Assembly: GCF_028308085.1 (NCBI RefSeq)
Contig: NZ_JAQMFS010000027.1
Location: 113,222 to 177,221, forward strand
Origin: Gemella haemolysans
Lineage (GTDB): Bacteria > Bacillota > Bacilli > Staphylococcales > Gemellaceae
DNA length: 64,000 bases
Reading direction: 5' to 3'
Part shown: positions 44,170-52,954 of the stretch, piece after piece
Layout of the letters: each line of letters opens with the position of its first letter
How positions within the stretch are numbered: the first letter of the stretch is position 1
The notes under the pieces: generated by a model
Seen by the model: only the letters and a program-made list of their open reading frames with translations
Told to the model about the DNA's origin: nothing
Databases searched by the model: none
Position numbers and translations under genes: made by a program

Positions 44170-44907
44170 TTATTTATTTAATCTGTCACTACAATATTTC
44201 TCTATTGCTTTAGATGTATACTCTGCTACACCTTCACCAAATTTATCTATATTTTTTTTGAATTCTGGGTTATGAACATATCCTTTCCCTATATATGAGA
44301 AGACTTCTATACTACAATCAAAAGCATATTCGTTCATATTATTATATAAATCTTCTACCTTAGATTGTACTTCTTTTTCTGCTACATCTACATTTTCATC
44401 TTTGAATTTCGCCATCGAACGAAATACTTCATTAAATTCCTCGGTTACTATTTCTTCTCTTCCACTTTGACGCTTTTTAGATTCTTCAATTGTATCTTTA
44501 CCATATTTTTCTACTGCTTGATTTTCATACTTATTTAGATCCTCTTTTTTAAATCCATTAAATTTTTCTTCTATTGTCATTGTTTTTTCTCCTTTATAAT
44601 TGCTAATTGTTTTTTCTATATTATGTAAAATCACTTCAAACTTTTCTTTTTCTCTTAAAATTAATTCACGTTGTTGTTCAAGTATTTTTAAATTATCAAA
44701 ATCACCTTCAAGTAATTCTTTTATATCATTTAACTTAAACTTAAGAAATCTATAGAATAATATTTTTTGTAATTTCTCTAAATTTTCCTCGGTATAATCT
44801 CTATAACCGTTATCTAACTTTTGAGGAATTAGTAAACCAATTTCATCATAATATTGTAATGTTCTTGCACTTACTCCAGTAAGTTTCACAACTTCATTTA
44901 TCCTCAT
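44170..44907 (-). CDS. MerR family regulator with TipAS-type ligand domain
   Basis: 245 aa. N-terminal MerR winged helix (MRINEVVKLTGVSARTLQYYDEIGLL), a dimerisation coiled coil (~residues 75-110), then a TipAS antibiotic-binding-like domain starting near EEKFNGFKKEDL. TipAL/Mta-type members activate multidrug response genes upon drug binding. The start is ATG at 44907, six to seven bases after AGAGG; an ATG two codons upstream is too close. Promoter with a 19-bp spacer indicates autoregulation. No efflux gene is adjacent. Confidence 0.9.
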   Translation of the reverse strand: MRINEVVKLTGVSARTLQYYDEIGLLIPQKLDNGYRDYTEENLEKLQKILFYRFLKFKLNDIKELLEGDFDNLKILEQQRELILREKEKFEVILHNIEKTISNYKGEKTMTIEEKFNGFKKEDLNKYENQAVEKYGKDTIEESKKRQSGREEIVTEEFNEVFRSMAKFKDENVDVAEKEVQSKVEDLYNNMNEYAFDCSIEVFSYIGKGYVHNPEFKKNIDKFGEGVAEYTSKAIEKYCSDRLNK

Positions 44908-44951
44908 AATCATCCCTCTATAATTTATAATATTTCACTAGTGATATTCTT

Positions 44952-44982
44952 ATTATATACTATGACGTTACGTGAGAGTCAA
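44952..44982 (-). promoter_or_regulatory. MerR-type promoter with 19-bp spacer and operator
   Basis: Minus strand -35 TTGACT (44977-44982), a 19-bp spacer and -10 TATAAT (44952-44957). The spacer carries the dyad CTCACGTAACGTCA. A 19-bp spacer with a central dyad is diagnostic of MerR-activated promoters. Confidence 0.8.
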
Positions 44983-45035
44983 TAATTTATAATAAAAAAA
45001 TCGCTAGGAATTTTCCTAACGATTCTATATAAATA

Positions 45036-45563
45036 TTATTCAAATACTTTTTTAAGATCAATCGCTTTATTTAAAGCTTCAGTAATAACAATACCGATAA
45101 CCATAACGATTACTTGTGATAAAAGAAGTGATCCGTAGATAGCTGTAAATGCACCAAACTCGAATGGTACTCTAGCTGAATTATCACCACTAAAAATAGT
45201 AATTTCATATGCAATAATTGGCATACAAATAACTAGGTATAAAATAATATTAATGATGTGTCTAGCAATTCTATTTTTTACAAATTTAAAAACAAAAATA
45301 CTGATTGCTAAAGCTAATCCTGTTCCTAAAGTTCCAAAGAACACATCTACTATACCAAGTGGACTAAAGATATTAGCGATTGCCACTCCTAAAGTAATTG
45401 GGAACCAATATTTTTTGCTAAACACTACTAATTGTGAAAGTGATTCACTTATACGAAATTGGATAGCACCGTATGAAAATGGCGCGATAGCTAATGTTAA
45501 TACAACATAAATCGCTGCGATTAACGCTTGAATAGTTAAAACTTTAACTGTATTATTTCTCAT
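45036..45563 (-). CDS. queT: Queuosine precursor transporter QueT
   Basis: 175 aa, about five membrane segments, with the QueT-family N-terminus TIQALIAAIYVVLTLA and the conserved QFRISESL motif. It is the substrate-binding (S) component of an ECF-type vitamin transporter that imports preQ1 or related queuosine precursors. Energy-coupling subunits are not in the window. The upstream leader has a terminator and a preQ1-like hairpin. SD AAGGAG before ATG. Confidence 0.9.
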   Translation of the reverse strand: MRNNTVKVLTIQALIAAIYVVLTLAIAPFSYGAIQFRISESLSQLVVFSKKYWFPITLGVAIANIFSPLGIVDVFFGTLGTGLALAISIFVFKFVKNRIARHIINIILYLVICMPIIAYEITIFSGDNSARVPFEFGAFTAIYGSLLLSQVIVMVIGIVITEALNKAIDLKKVFE

Positions 45564-45597
45564 TATATCTCCTTATCTTGTTCAAGAGAAAATAAAA

Positions 45598-45624
45598 AAG
45601 TACTGATTTGAGAAACCAGTACTT
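45598..45624 (-). terminator. Attenuator-like terminator in the queT leader
   Basis: Perfect arms AAGTACTG and CAGTACTT, 11-base loop, followed on the minus strand by six T. It sits before the queT start codon, so it must be conditional if queT is transcribed from the upstream promoter. Confidence 0.85.
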
Positions 45625-45625
45625 C

Positions 45626-45659
45626 AGGTTTTTTTTATAGATGGATCTCTCAAACATCT
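45626..45659 (-). ncRNA. preQ1-I-like riboswitch candidate upstream of queT
   Basis: On the transcript a 5-bp stem AGATG/CATCT closes an 11-base loop whose last base is C (the preQ1-contacting C of type I aptamers is in this place), followed by the A-rich tail AUAAAAAAAACC, as in B. subtilis (AUAAAAAACUAA). The type I pseudoknot pairing is not obvious. Instead loop bases UUUGAGA are complementary to UCUCAAA in the terminator loop. Gene context and terminator support a queuosine-precursor switch. Confidence 0.5.
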
Positions 45660-45662
45660 TTT

Positions 45663-45668
45663 ATTATA
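45663..45668 (-). promoter_or_regulatory. -10 element of queT
   Basis: TATAAT on the minus strand, placing the transcript start near 45656, so the hairpin at 45639-45659 would form at the extreme 5' end of the RNA. The -35 is weak. Confidence 0.55.
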
Positions 45669-45812
45669 ATAAAGTCAGAAGACAAATAACCTTACCTATG
45701 TAAAATTAAATATCAACGTCATATATACTAACATACATTATAGTCATTAGTCAACCAAAATATAAAAAATTCTTAAAAAATAACTAATAGCAAAAAAAAG
45801 TATAAAAATACC
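45669..45812. other. Gene-free AT-rich divergent spacer queT-rpsT
   Basis: No ORF, hairpin or repeat stands out between the queT -10 and the rpsT -35. Confidence 0.4.
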
Positions 45813-45841
45813 TTGCATTTACAATTTTAATATGTTAAAAT
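45813..45841 (+). promoter_or_regulatory. Promoter of rpsT
   Basis: -35 TTGCAT (45813-45818), 17-bp spacer, -10 TAAAAT (45836-45841), 95 bases before the rpsT ATG. Confidence 0.75.
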
Positions 45842-45936
45842 GAGGTAGTTGTATCTAACAACACTTAATTCATTGTAATTAAGAATATTAATTAATATTT
45901 CTTAGTAATAAAAATAAGGACCAGGAGGTGAATCGA

Positions 45937-46179
45937 ATGCCAAACATTAAATCATCAGTATTAAGCGTAAGAAAAGATGCTAAAACAAACGCTGCTAACA
46001 CAGCTAAAAAATCTGAAATGCGTACAGCTATTAAAAAAGCTAAAGTAGCTAAATCTGAAGGTGCTGCTAACGCTGCAGAGTTAGTAAACCTTGCTTACAA
46101 AAAAATCGATAAAGCTGCTAAAACTAATTTAATCCACAAAAACGCAGCTGCTAGATATAAATCAAACCTAGCTAAATAA
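45937..46179 (+). CDS. rpsT: 30S ribosomal protein S20
   Basis: 80 aa, strongly basic, Ala/Lys-rich three-helix protein that binds 16S rRNA. Starts MPNIKSSVLSVRKD; C-terminal IHKNAAARYKSNL is characteristic. AGGAGGTG lies six bases before the ATG at 45937; a GTG three codons earlier is inside the SD. Single gene on the plus strand with its own promoter and terminator. Confidence 0.96.
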   Translation: MPNIKSSVLSVRKDAKTNAANTAKKSEMRTAIKKAKVAKSEGAANAAELVNLAYKKIDKAAKTNLIHKNAAARYKSNLAK

Positions 46180-46186
46180 TTTAAAG

Positions 46187-46208
46187 ACTACTCAGACTTC
46201 TGAGTAGT
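46187..46208 (+). terminator. Terminator of rpsT
   Basis: Perfect 10-base arms ACTACTCAGA and TCTGAGTAGT followed by a run of T. Eight bases past the stop. Confidence 0.92.
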
Positions 46209-46275
46209 TTTTTTTATTTCCACAGAAAAAAGAAGAACATAGACATGTTATCTACATCCTTCTTTAAAATTAATA

Positions 46276-47460
46276 CTATCTATTACAATTTTTTATGATT
46301 CTTTCAACAGCTTCTTGTATATTTTCTGGACTAGTAGCAAGATTAATTCTTACATAACTATTATACCCTTTTCCAAACCAATGTCCAAAGTCAATTGCTA
46401 GTCCACATTCATCTTGAATGAATTGTTTCGTGCTTTTTCCATTTAAAACATTCTCAAGGTTTAAAAATACTAGATATGTTCCTTCCAATGGATAAACTTT
46501 AATTTCTGGTACTTTTTTAGCTAATGTATCATGAATTAAATTATAATTGTGTAAGATTGTTGCTTTTAATCCTTCTACCCAATCTTTTCCATCTCTATAA
46601 CCAGCTTCAAGAGCTATTTGCCCTAATAAACTTGGCTCTGCTCCTAGATTTTCTTTACTAAATTTATCAAATTGTTCACGAACATTACTATCCGGTATTA
46701 AAAGTGTCGCATGTACTAGTGAGGCAAGGTTAAAAGTTTTTGATCCTGAATTAGCTACTATTAAACGATTATTATATCTACCACCTTCTAATGCTAATGC
46801 TGAAATTTGTTTATGATTTCCATATGTGAAATCTTGGTGGATTTCATCAGATAATACAAGAACATCGTATTTTTCGCAAATTTCAAATACTCTTCTCTGC
46901 TCTTCTAATGTCCAAACTCTTCCGACTGGATTATGAGGTGAACAATGGATATATAACTTGACATCTTTTTCTCGAATCTCTTTTTCAAAAGTCTCAAAAT
47001 CTATTTTGAATTTACCATCTTCCTCTAGTAATGGAGATTCTACTAATTTTCTACCACTATTTCTAATAGAATTAGCAAAAGGATAGTATACAGGTGGCAT
47101 AATAATAACCGCATCTTCTTTTCTAGTATACGCCTGAATCACCCATAATATAGCTTGAACTATACCCGGAGCAAATCTTATCCATTGTTTATCTACTTCG
47201 AAATCGTATTTTTCTTTATGCCAATTTTTATATTCATTATAGTAACTTTCTGGTAATTTAGTATATCCAAATACTCCATGTGCAACACGTTCACTCAACG
47301 CTTCTCTAATACTTTCGGGAGTTTTGAATTCCATATCAGCTACCCATAAAGCTAGTAATTCAGGATCACCAAATCGTTCTTCCAAAGCATCCCATTTTAA
47401 ACTATTTGTATCTCTTCTTTCAACATAGTATTTTTTTACAAATTCTTCTACTCTAGTCAT
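46276..47460 (-). CDS. patB: PatB/MalY family cystathionine beta-lyase
   Basis: 394 aa PLP enzyme, fold type I. Family signature LALWVADMEFKTPESI, SPHNPVGRVW, and the PLP lysine in SGSKTFNLASL. Members cleave cystathionine to homocysteine (and cysteine to sulfide), completing trans-sulfuration from cysteine to methionine. It follows the cystathionine gamma-synthase-like gene by 11 bases, which supports that role over an aminotransferase role. Length is normal. Confidence 0.88.
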   Translation of the reverse strand: MTRVEEFVKKYYVERRDTNSLKWDALEERFGDPELLALWVADMEFKTPESIREALSERVAHGVFGYTKLPESYYNEYKNWHKEKYDFEVDKQWIRFAPGIVQAILWVIQAYTRKEDAVIIMPPVYYPFANSIRNSGRKLVESPLLEEDGKFKIDFETFEKEIREKDVKLYIHCSPHNPVGRVWTLEEQRRVFEICEKYDVLVLSDEIHQDFTYGNHKQISALALEGGRYNNRLIVANSGSKTFNLASLVHATLLIPDSNVREQFDKFSKENLGAEPSLLGQIALEAGYRDGKDWVEGLKATILHNYNLIHDTLAKKVPEIKVYPLEGTYLVFLNLENVLNGKSTKQFIQDECGLAIDFGHWFGKGYNSYVRINLATSPENIQEAVERIIKNCNR

Positions 47461-47471
47461 TTTTTCTCCCC

Positions 47472-48557
47472 CTATGCTTCTAATGCTCTTAGAAAATCTT
47501 CAACTAAATCTTCAGCATCTTCTACACCTACAGAAATTCTTAGTAAATCTGGAGTAAGTCCATAAGATAAACGTAATTCTTCTGGTATATCAAAATGAGT
47601 TTGAGTAGTAGGATAAGTTACTAACGTTTCTACACCACCTAAACTCTCAGCAAAAGTAGCAACTCTTAATGAACGTAAAAATTTATCAATTTTAGTAGCA
47701 TCATTTAATTTGAAACTTAGCATAGCTCCTTTTTTCGGATATAATACTTCTTTCACTTCAGGATGTTTCGCTAATTCTTCAGCTAATTTTTTAGCATTTT
47801 TTTCTTGTTGATTAAAACGAAGTGGCAATGTTTTTAAACTTCTAATGAATAACCAGCTATCAAATGCCGATAAGACAGCTCCAGTTGTATTAGAAATCCA
47901 CGCTAATCTTTCTCCAATTTGTTCATCATTTGTAATAACAGCACCAGCAAGTATATCGTTGTGACCTGTTAAATATTTAGTTGCTGAATGAACAACAATA
48001 TCAGCTCCCATAGTTAGTGGCTTTTGTCTTAATGGTGTTAATAAAGTATTATCAACAATTAACAACGCATTTTTCGATTTAGAAATCTGAGCAACCTTCT
48101 CTATATCAACTTCTTGCATTAATGGATTAGTTGGTGTTTCTATAAATACCGCTTTTATATTATCTGTGATTTTATCTTCAAGATCTTTTTCATCTGTGAA
48201 ATAAACAAATTTCTGTGCACCTTTACGTTCTAACTCATCAAAGTATCTAAAACTTCCCCCATATAAGTCTCTAGACACTAAGAATTCACTATTTAAATCA
48301 AATAGTTCAAAAACTAGTTGAATAGCACTCATCCCTGAACTAGTCGCTATCGCACGACACCCTTCTTCAAGTTCACATAAACCTTCTTCTAAAATTGTAC
48401 GAGTTGGATTTTTAGTTCTCGTATAATCATATCCTGTACTTTCTCCTAATCCAGGATGAGCATAAGCTGTCGATAAATATATCGGCGTTACTATTGCTCC
48501 AGTTACCTTATCTTTTCTATTTCCTAATTGAGCTAATTTAGTTTCTATTTTCTTCAT
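47472..48557 (-). CDS. metI: Cystathionine gamma-synthase (MetI-type trans-sulfuration enzyme)
   Basis: 361 aa PLP enzyme of the Cys/Met metabolism family. N-terminal IETKLAQLGNRKDKVTG, the YDYTRTKNPTR phosphate loop, and the PLP lysine in VVHSATKYLTGHND align with B. subtilis MetI along the whole length. Joins an activated homoserine to cysteine or sulfide. GAGGT eight bases before the ATG at 48557 decides the start; the frame extends five codons further to an ATG inside that SD. Forms a two-gene unit with patB. Confidence 0.88.
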   Translation of the reverse strand: MKKIETKLAQLGNRKDKVTGAIVTPIYLSTAYAHPGLGESTGYDYTRTKNPTRTILEEGLCELEEGCRAIATSSGMSAIQLVFELFDLNSEFLVSRDLYGGSFRYFDELERKGAQKFVYFTDEKDLEDKITDNIKAVFIETPTNPLMQEVDIEKVAQISKSKNALLIVDNTLLTPLRQKPLTMGADIVVHSATKYLTGHNDILAGAVITNDEQIGERLAWISNTTGAVLSAFDSWLFIRSLKTLPLRFNQQEKNAKKLAEELAKHPEVKEVLYPKKGAMLSFKLNDATKIDKFLRSLRVATFAESLGGVETLVTYPTTQTHFDIPEELRLSYGLTPDLLRISVGVEDAEDLVEDFLRALEA

Positions 48558-48697
48558 TAAACAATACCTCATTTTATTTTTCTATTTTAACAATATTATT
48601 ATATCACTATATTAAATTATAATAAACTAATTTATCTGAATTTTTTGTTTTTTATGAAATATTTTTCATTAAAAGTTTCTTAATTATCTGAATAAAA

Positions 48698-48738
48698 AAT
48701 AAATGATTATCTGAACTTGTTTCAAATAACCATTTATT
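48698..48738 (-). terminator. Terminator of comEA-comEB-comEC-holA
   Basis: Arms around AATAAATG and CATTTATT with inner TTAT/ATAA and TGAA/TTCA pairing (two mismatches). On the minus strand it is followed by ATTTTTTATT. It lies about 80 bases past the holA stop. Confidence 0.7.
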
Positions 48739-48814
48739 ATGTAAATTTAGATATCGATAAACCATTTTAAAAATTTAAAATATTCAGGGTAACTAGTACT
48801 CAAAAAATTTATTT

Positions 48815-49795
48815 TTATTTTAATTCATCTATCAATTTATTAATATAAAGATCTAATATTATGTATTTATCCATATATGAAGATTTTAATAATTTGTCAT
48901 AATCAGTTGATAATATTAATGTTTTCATAATTTTATCAACGCTATAATTTCTGATCCCTTGTGCTGCCAACTGCACTCTATACGGATGAACACCTAATTC
49001 CTTAGCTATATCTTTTTGTGAATAATGCTCATTTAGAAGTACTTTCACCTTATAATACATTCTTAATTGGCCGCTAATTAAAGATAGCAAGAATATTGGT
49101 TCTTCTTTTTTTAATACTAATGAATTATATACAACTCTCAATTTAGCATAATTTTTCCCAAATAATTCATTGGTTAAGCTGAAAACATCATACTCTAAAC
49201 TTCTAGTTGCTAATAGTTCTATATCATCTCGAGTTATTATCTTCTTCTCGTCACAATATAAAAGTAGTTTTTCCAATTCTTTTTTTATATTTGCAAAATC
49301 TAAACGAGTGTAATTTACTAGAAATTCCGCATCTACTTTAGAGATTTTCATATCATGCACTGCCACTGTTTTCACAATGTACTCTGAAATCTCCTTCTCA
49401 TTAAAGTTAGAAAATTCTTTAACTTCTCCTGCTTCTTTAATCATCTTTATTAATTTCTTTCTACTATCGATCTTATCCGATATTTTTAAAATCAACACAA
49501 CTTCTTCATTGATATTCTCTAAATAATTCATCAATGCATCAACATTATGTTCTACTTTAATTTTTTTAGGTTTCGCTAATAAGAAATTACAATTCTCAGC
49601 AACGACAACTTTTTCATTCCCAAATAATCCACTACTTCTGCATTCATAAACTAAAGTTTCTATAGTATTTTCATGCATATTAATTTTTACATAATTAAAT
49701 TCATCTAGTTCTTTAAGATATTTTTTCGCTATACTTTTCTCATAATCATTAATAGCTTCAAAATTTTCTCCATATATCACATAGATATTTTTCAT
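48815..49795 (-). CDS. holA: DNA polymerase III subunit delta
   Basis: 326 aa clamp-loader subunit that opens the beta clamp. N-terminal IYVIYGENFEAINDYEK with the degenerate P-loop region, central helical part and C-terminal helical collar domain (VHPYRVQLAAQ). The ATG at 49795 overlaps the comEC stop in TGATG. Downstream of comEC in many Firmicutes. Confidence 0.92.
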   Translation of the reverse strand: MKNIYVIYGENFEAINDYEKSIAKKYLKELDEFNYVKINMHENTIETLVYECRSSGLFGNEKVVVAENCNFLLAKPKKIKVEHNVDALMNYLENINEEVVLILKISDKIDSRKKLIKMIKEAGEVKEFSNFNEKEISEYIVKTVAVHDMKISKVDAEFLVNYTRLDFANIKKELEKLLLYCDEKKIITRDDIELLATRSLEYDVFSLTNELFGKNYAKLRVVYNSLVLKKEEPIFLLSLISGQLRMYYKVKVLLNEHYSQKDIAKELGVHPYRVQLAAQGIRNYSVDKIMKTLILSTDYDKLLKSSYMDKYIILDLYINKLIDELK

Positions 49796-51720
49796 CAATC
49801 ATCTACCTCAATCTCAAATTCTCTATCCTGATTTTTCACCTTTACTTTTTTATCATAATAAAAAACAGATGTACTACCAAATTTCATCTCAGTTCCATTA
49901 TTCAAAACGATATACTCTACTTTTTTATATTGAGCTATATCTTTTAATTCTAATAATTTTTTAGTCACACTATCTACTACTATAATCTTATTCACTAAGT
50001 TATTTGCTAATAAATTTGTCGCATATTCACTTTTATTTTTTTTAGCTGAAGTAAGTAATAAATAATTGATTCTATCCTTACCTTCATAGTTCATAAGTGA
50101 ATCATATTCACTCATTATATCATATTCTCTATCTTTTTTTCTGTAATCTGTATAAAAATTTTTCATATTACTAGATGTATTTATTATCATATTATTACTA
50201 TTTTCTCTAATGTAATAAATATTTTCTTTTCCTATTTTTAGCTCCTCTATATATTCTCTAGGTATATAACTCGAAATAATTAATAATATAGCGACTGTCA
50301 AAACTCCGGTTGCAGCACGCAAATATTTAAATCTGTTCAATTCTACCATAATATATACAACTACTATAAAAATAACAATTATTATAAATATACTTTGCTT
50401 TCCAATTCTTAACGGTTTTACATATAAGAATATTTCTTGAAGTTTATCGAAAATAGTAAAGGTAAAATTTAATAACGGTTTACACAGAATATTAAATATA
50501 GGAATACTTATTAAAAATATAATATAACTTATCAATACTAACGGGAACAATACTATACTGAATATTGGAACTAAAACTATATTACTTAGTACAGAAATAT
50601 AAACTATAGTATAAAAATTATAAAGTAATATCGGCACACTTGCCAATGTAGAAATAATACTAATCCTCAAAGACATATGTAGTTTATTTCTAGAAGTTTT
50701 AATATAACTTTCTGACATCAATAAACTAAATGTTATAAAGAATGATAATTGAAAACCTATATTAAAAGCATATAACGGATTGTAGAATAATAAGATTAAA
50801 AATGTAAGAAGTAAACTATCCAATTTATCAATACTTTTTCTTCTGAAAATTATATATAATATAATCATAAAACCTGCTCTAAGAACAGATGCACTAGCCC
50901 CACTTAATAACATATATAACGGAATTATAATTAAGATTATTTTTTCAATATAATCAACACTTACTTTAAGTTTTAATAAAATAAAATATATTAATGATAT
51001 TAGTACCCCAATATGTAAGCCAGAAATTGCTAATAAATGACTAGTACCTAAGTTTTTAAAAGAACTAATTTCATCTCTCAACAAATAACTTTTATCTCCA
51101 AAAATTAAAGCTTGAAAATACCCACTCTTATCAAAGGTAAGTTCTCTATCTATCTTCAAGGTCATTTTGTTCCTAAAGGTTTTGAATTTAAAAAGAAGAG
51201 AATCTAAATGCTTAACCTCAGATATTTCATTAATAGAAACTTTTTTAAAGATTCCTCTATTCTCGTTATACTTTTTATAATCAAACGAATAAAAATTAGT
51301 TTTACTTGGAACGTCTTCTATATTAGCAACTACAGATAATTTTCCACCCCAAAATTTTTCTTTAAAAAATTTCTTCTCTTCTTCACTCTTAATTTTATAG
51401 TTTATTAGTACATCCTCATCTCCAATACGTCCAATTCCCGACATATAATTTCCATTTACATTTAAATTATCAGAAATCACTAGTTCAAGATTATTATTTT
51501 CAACATTTTTCAAATGAGAAATATTAGTTTTTTGTTCATATGCTCCGCGAATAAAAAAAGCTAAGAAGACTATTAAACAAATAATAGTTTTCCTAGCATT
51601 AAGATTTTTATTTTTCCAAGTTATTAGTAGAAAAATAACAATACATAGCATAGATATCATTAAATTATAATTTAATAATATCGCCCCTAATGCTAGTAAA
51701 GAAAGTTGTAAGTATATCAT
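49795..51720 (-). CDS. comEC: Competence protein ComEC, with degenerate C-terminal domain
   Basis: 641 aa, short of B. subtilis ComEC (776). Membrane channel for single-stranded DNA during transformation: N-terminal OB-like DUF4131 region (~residues 55-165), Competence domain with many membrane segments (~190-470; GTSHLLAISGLHIGVL is the family signature). The last ~150 residues align in place with the usual metallo-beta-lactamase domain, but where HxHxDH is expected after YLLLT the sequence reads SAKKNK, so the nuclease-like metal site appears lost. Confidence 0.9.
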   Translation of the reverse strand: MIYLQLSLLALGAILLNYNLMISMLCIVIFLLITWKNKNLNARKTIICLIVFLAFFIRGAYEQKTNISHLKNVENNNLELVISDNLNVNGNYMSGIGRIGDEDVLINYKIKSEEEKKFFKEKFWGGKLSVVANIEDVPSKTNFYSFDYKKYNENRGIFKKVSINEISEVKHLDSLLFKFKTFRNKMTLKIDRELTFDKSGYFQALIFGDKSYLLRDEISSFKNLGTSHLLAISGLHIGVLISLIYFILLKLKVSVDYIEKIILIIIPLYMLLSGASASVLRAGFMIILYIIFRRKSIDKLDSLLLTFLILLFYNPLYAFNIGFQLSFFITFSLLMSESYIKTSRNKLHMSLRISIISTLASVPILLYNFYTIVYISVLSNIVLVPIFSIVLFPLVLISYIIFLISIPIFNILCKPLLNFTFTIFDKLQEIFLYVKPLRIGKQSIFIIIVIFIVVVYIMVELNRFKYLRAATGVLTVAILLIISSYIPREYIEELKIGKENIYYIRENSNNMIINTSSNMKNFYTDYRKKDREYDIMSEYDSLMNYEGKDRINYLLLTSAKKNKSEYATNLLANNLVNKIIVVDSVTKKLLELKDIAQYKKVEYIVLNNGTEMKFGSTSVFYYDKKVKVKNQDREFEIEVDD

Positions 51721-51722
51721 TA

Positions 51723-52184
51723 CTATTTATCTAGTAACCTTTCTACTACATTATTTACGTCATAATCTATTTTTCTTACGACAACGCCTGATTTTTCTAA
51801 TAACTCTCGAGCATATTCATTATTTCTATAATCATTTGCATAGCAAATTTCTTTTATCCCTGCTTGAATTATAGATTTTGTACAATTCAAACATGGAAAG
51901 TGTGTAACATAGATTGTTGCACCTTCAGTTCCAACACCAAATTTAGAACATTGTAAAATAGCATTTATTTCGGCATGAATCGTTCTAACACAATGCCCTT
52001 CCACTACTTTGCAACCAACATCTATACAATGTTCATCACCTTTTATTGAACCATTATAACCACCTGAAACTATTCGTTTATCTTTAACTATTGTCGCTCC
52101 AACAGATAACCTGCTGCAAGTCGATCTAAGCGAAAGCAGGTGACTTTGAGCCATAAAGTACTCATCCCAACTAATTCTTTGCAT
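51723..52184 (-). CDS. comEB: ComEB, dCMP deaminase family protein
   Basis: 153 aa zinc deaminase. HAEINAIL (zinc His and catalytic Glu, ~residue 70) and PCLNCTKSI (zinc Cys pair, ~95) are intact. Deaminates dCMP to dUMP; within com operons it is not required for transformation in B. subtilis. Two bases after comEA stop; SD GAGGT overlaps the comEA end. Confidence 0.92.
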   Translation of the reverse strand: MQRISWDEYFMAQSHLLSLRSTCSRLSVGATIVKDKRIVSGGYNGSIKGDEHCIDVGCKVVEGHCVRTIHAEINAILQCSKFGVGTEGATIYVTHFPCLNCTKSIIQAGIKEICYANDYRNNEYARELLEKSGVVVRKIDYDVNNVVERLLDK

Positions 52185-52186
52185 AA

Positions 52187-52816
52187 CTATACCTCTATTT
52201 TATCTTTAATTTTCTCAAAAGTAGCTTTTCCTATTCCTTTTACTTTTGTTATATCTTCTTTCTTTTTAAAATCCCCATTTTTTTCTCTATATGAAATAAT
52301 TGCTTCAGCTTTAGTCTTTCCAACTCCTGAAATTTTCATAAGTTGTTCTTTATTGGCAGTATTTATGTTAATCACATCTCCACTAGATGAACTAGTAACA
52401 CCATCGGATATTTGTTTTGGCTTTTCTCCATGTTTAAGAACATAAATAACCATCTGATCTTTAACTTTTTGACTTAAATTCAAAGTAGAAGTATCAGCAT
52501 CTTCTAATAAGCCACCAGCTTCTTCAATTAAATCTTTTACCCTTTTATCCTTCGTTGTTTCAAATACTCCAGGGTGTTTAACCGCCCCTTTTACATCAAC
52601 AAAAATTTTGGAATCTTGTTCTTCTTTTTTGTCATCCTTACTTACTTCTGAATTTTGAGAATTAGAAAAGGTTACATCATTATAGTCCTCTGTTTTATCA
52701 TGACCAAAATACAAAAGTCCTCCAATTATAACAAGTAAACTACAGAGTAATGCCAAAACAATCGCCTTAACATTTTGTTTAAAAAATAAAACAACGCCTT
52801 CTTTATTAATTTTCAT
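52187..52816 (-). CDS. comEA: Competence DNA receptor ComEA
   Basis: 209 aa. One N-terminal membrane anchor (~residues 16-36), an acidic spacer, an SLBB domain (~68-130; IFVDVKGAVKHPGVF) and C-terminal double helix-hairpin-helix DNA-binding motifs (ININTANKEQLMKISGVGKT, ITKVKGIGKATFEKI). Binds incoming double-stranded DNA outside the membrane and passes it to ComEC. First gene of the com operon; a TATAAT lies about 30 bases upstream of the GGGGGGAG SD. Confidence 0.95.
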   Translation of the reverse strand: MKINKEGVVLFFKQNVKAIVLALLCSLLVIIGGLLYFGHDKTEDYNDVTFSNSQNSEVSKDDKKEEQDSKIFVDVKGAVKHPGVFETTKDKRVKDLIEEAGGLLEDADTSTLNLSQKVKDQMVIYVLKHGEKPKQISDGVTSSSSGDVININTANKEQLMKISGVGKTKAEAIISYREKNGDFKKKEDITKVKGIGKATFEKIKDKIEV

Positions 52817-52901
52817 ATTTCTCCCCCCTAGTACTAATATTATATCATTAAATTTATTATAATAATACTGAAAACTTAACCTTCTTATTATTTATAATTT
52901 A

Positions 52902-52910
52902 TGCTATACT
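52902..52910 (+). promoter_or_regulatory. Extended -10 promoter of the PH-domain gene
   Basis: TGCTATACT, an extended -10, 45 bases before the ATG; -35 is poor. Confidence 0.55.
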
Positions 52911-52954
52911 AAGGTAAAAATAAACATTATCATACAATAGATAGGAGAGTTACT

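Noticed and set aside
48573..48697. Possible T-box or S-box leader ahead of metI
   Set aside because: No T-box motif, specifier stem or SAM riboswitch core could be found in the short AT-rich region; only weak TATAAT elements.
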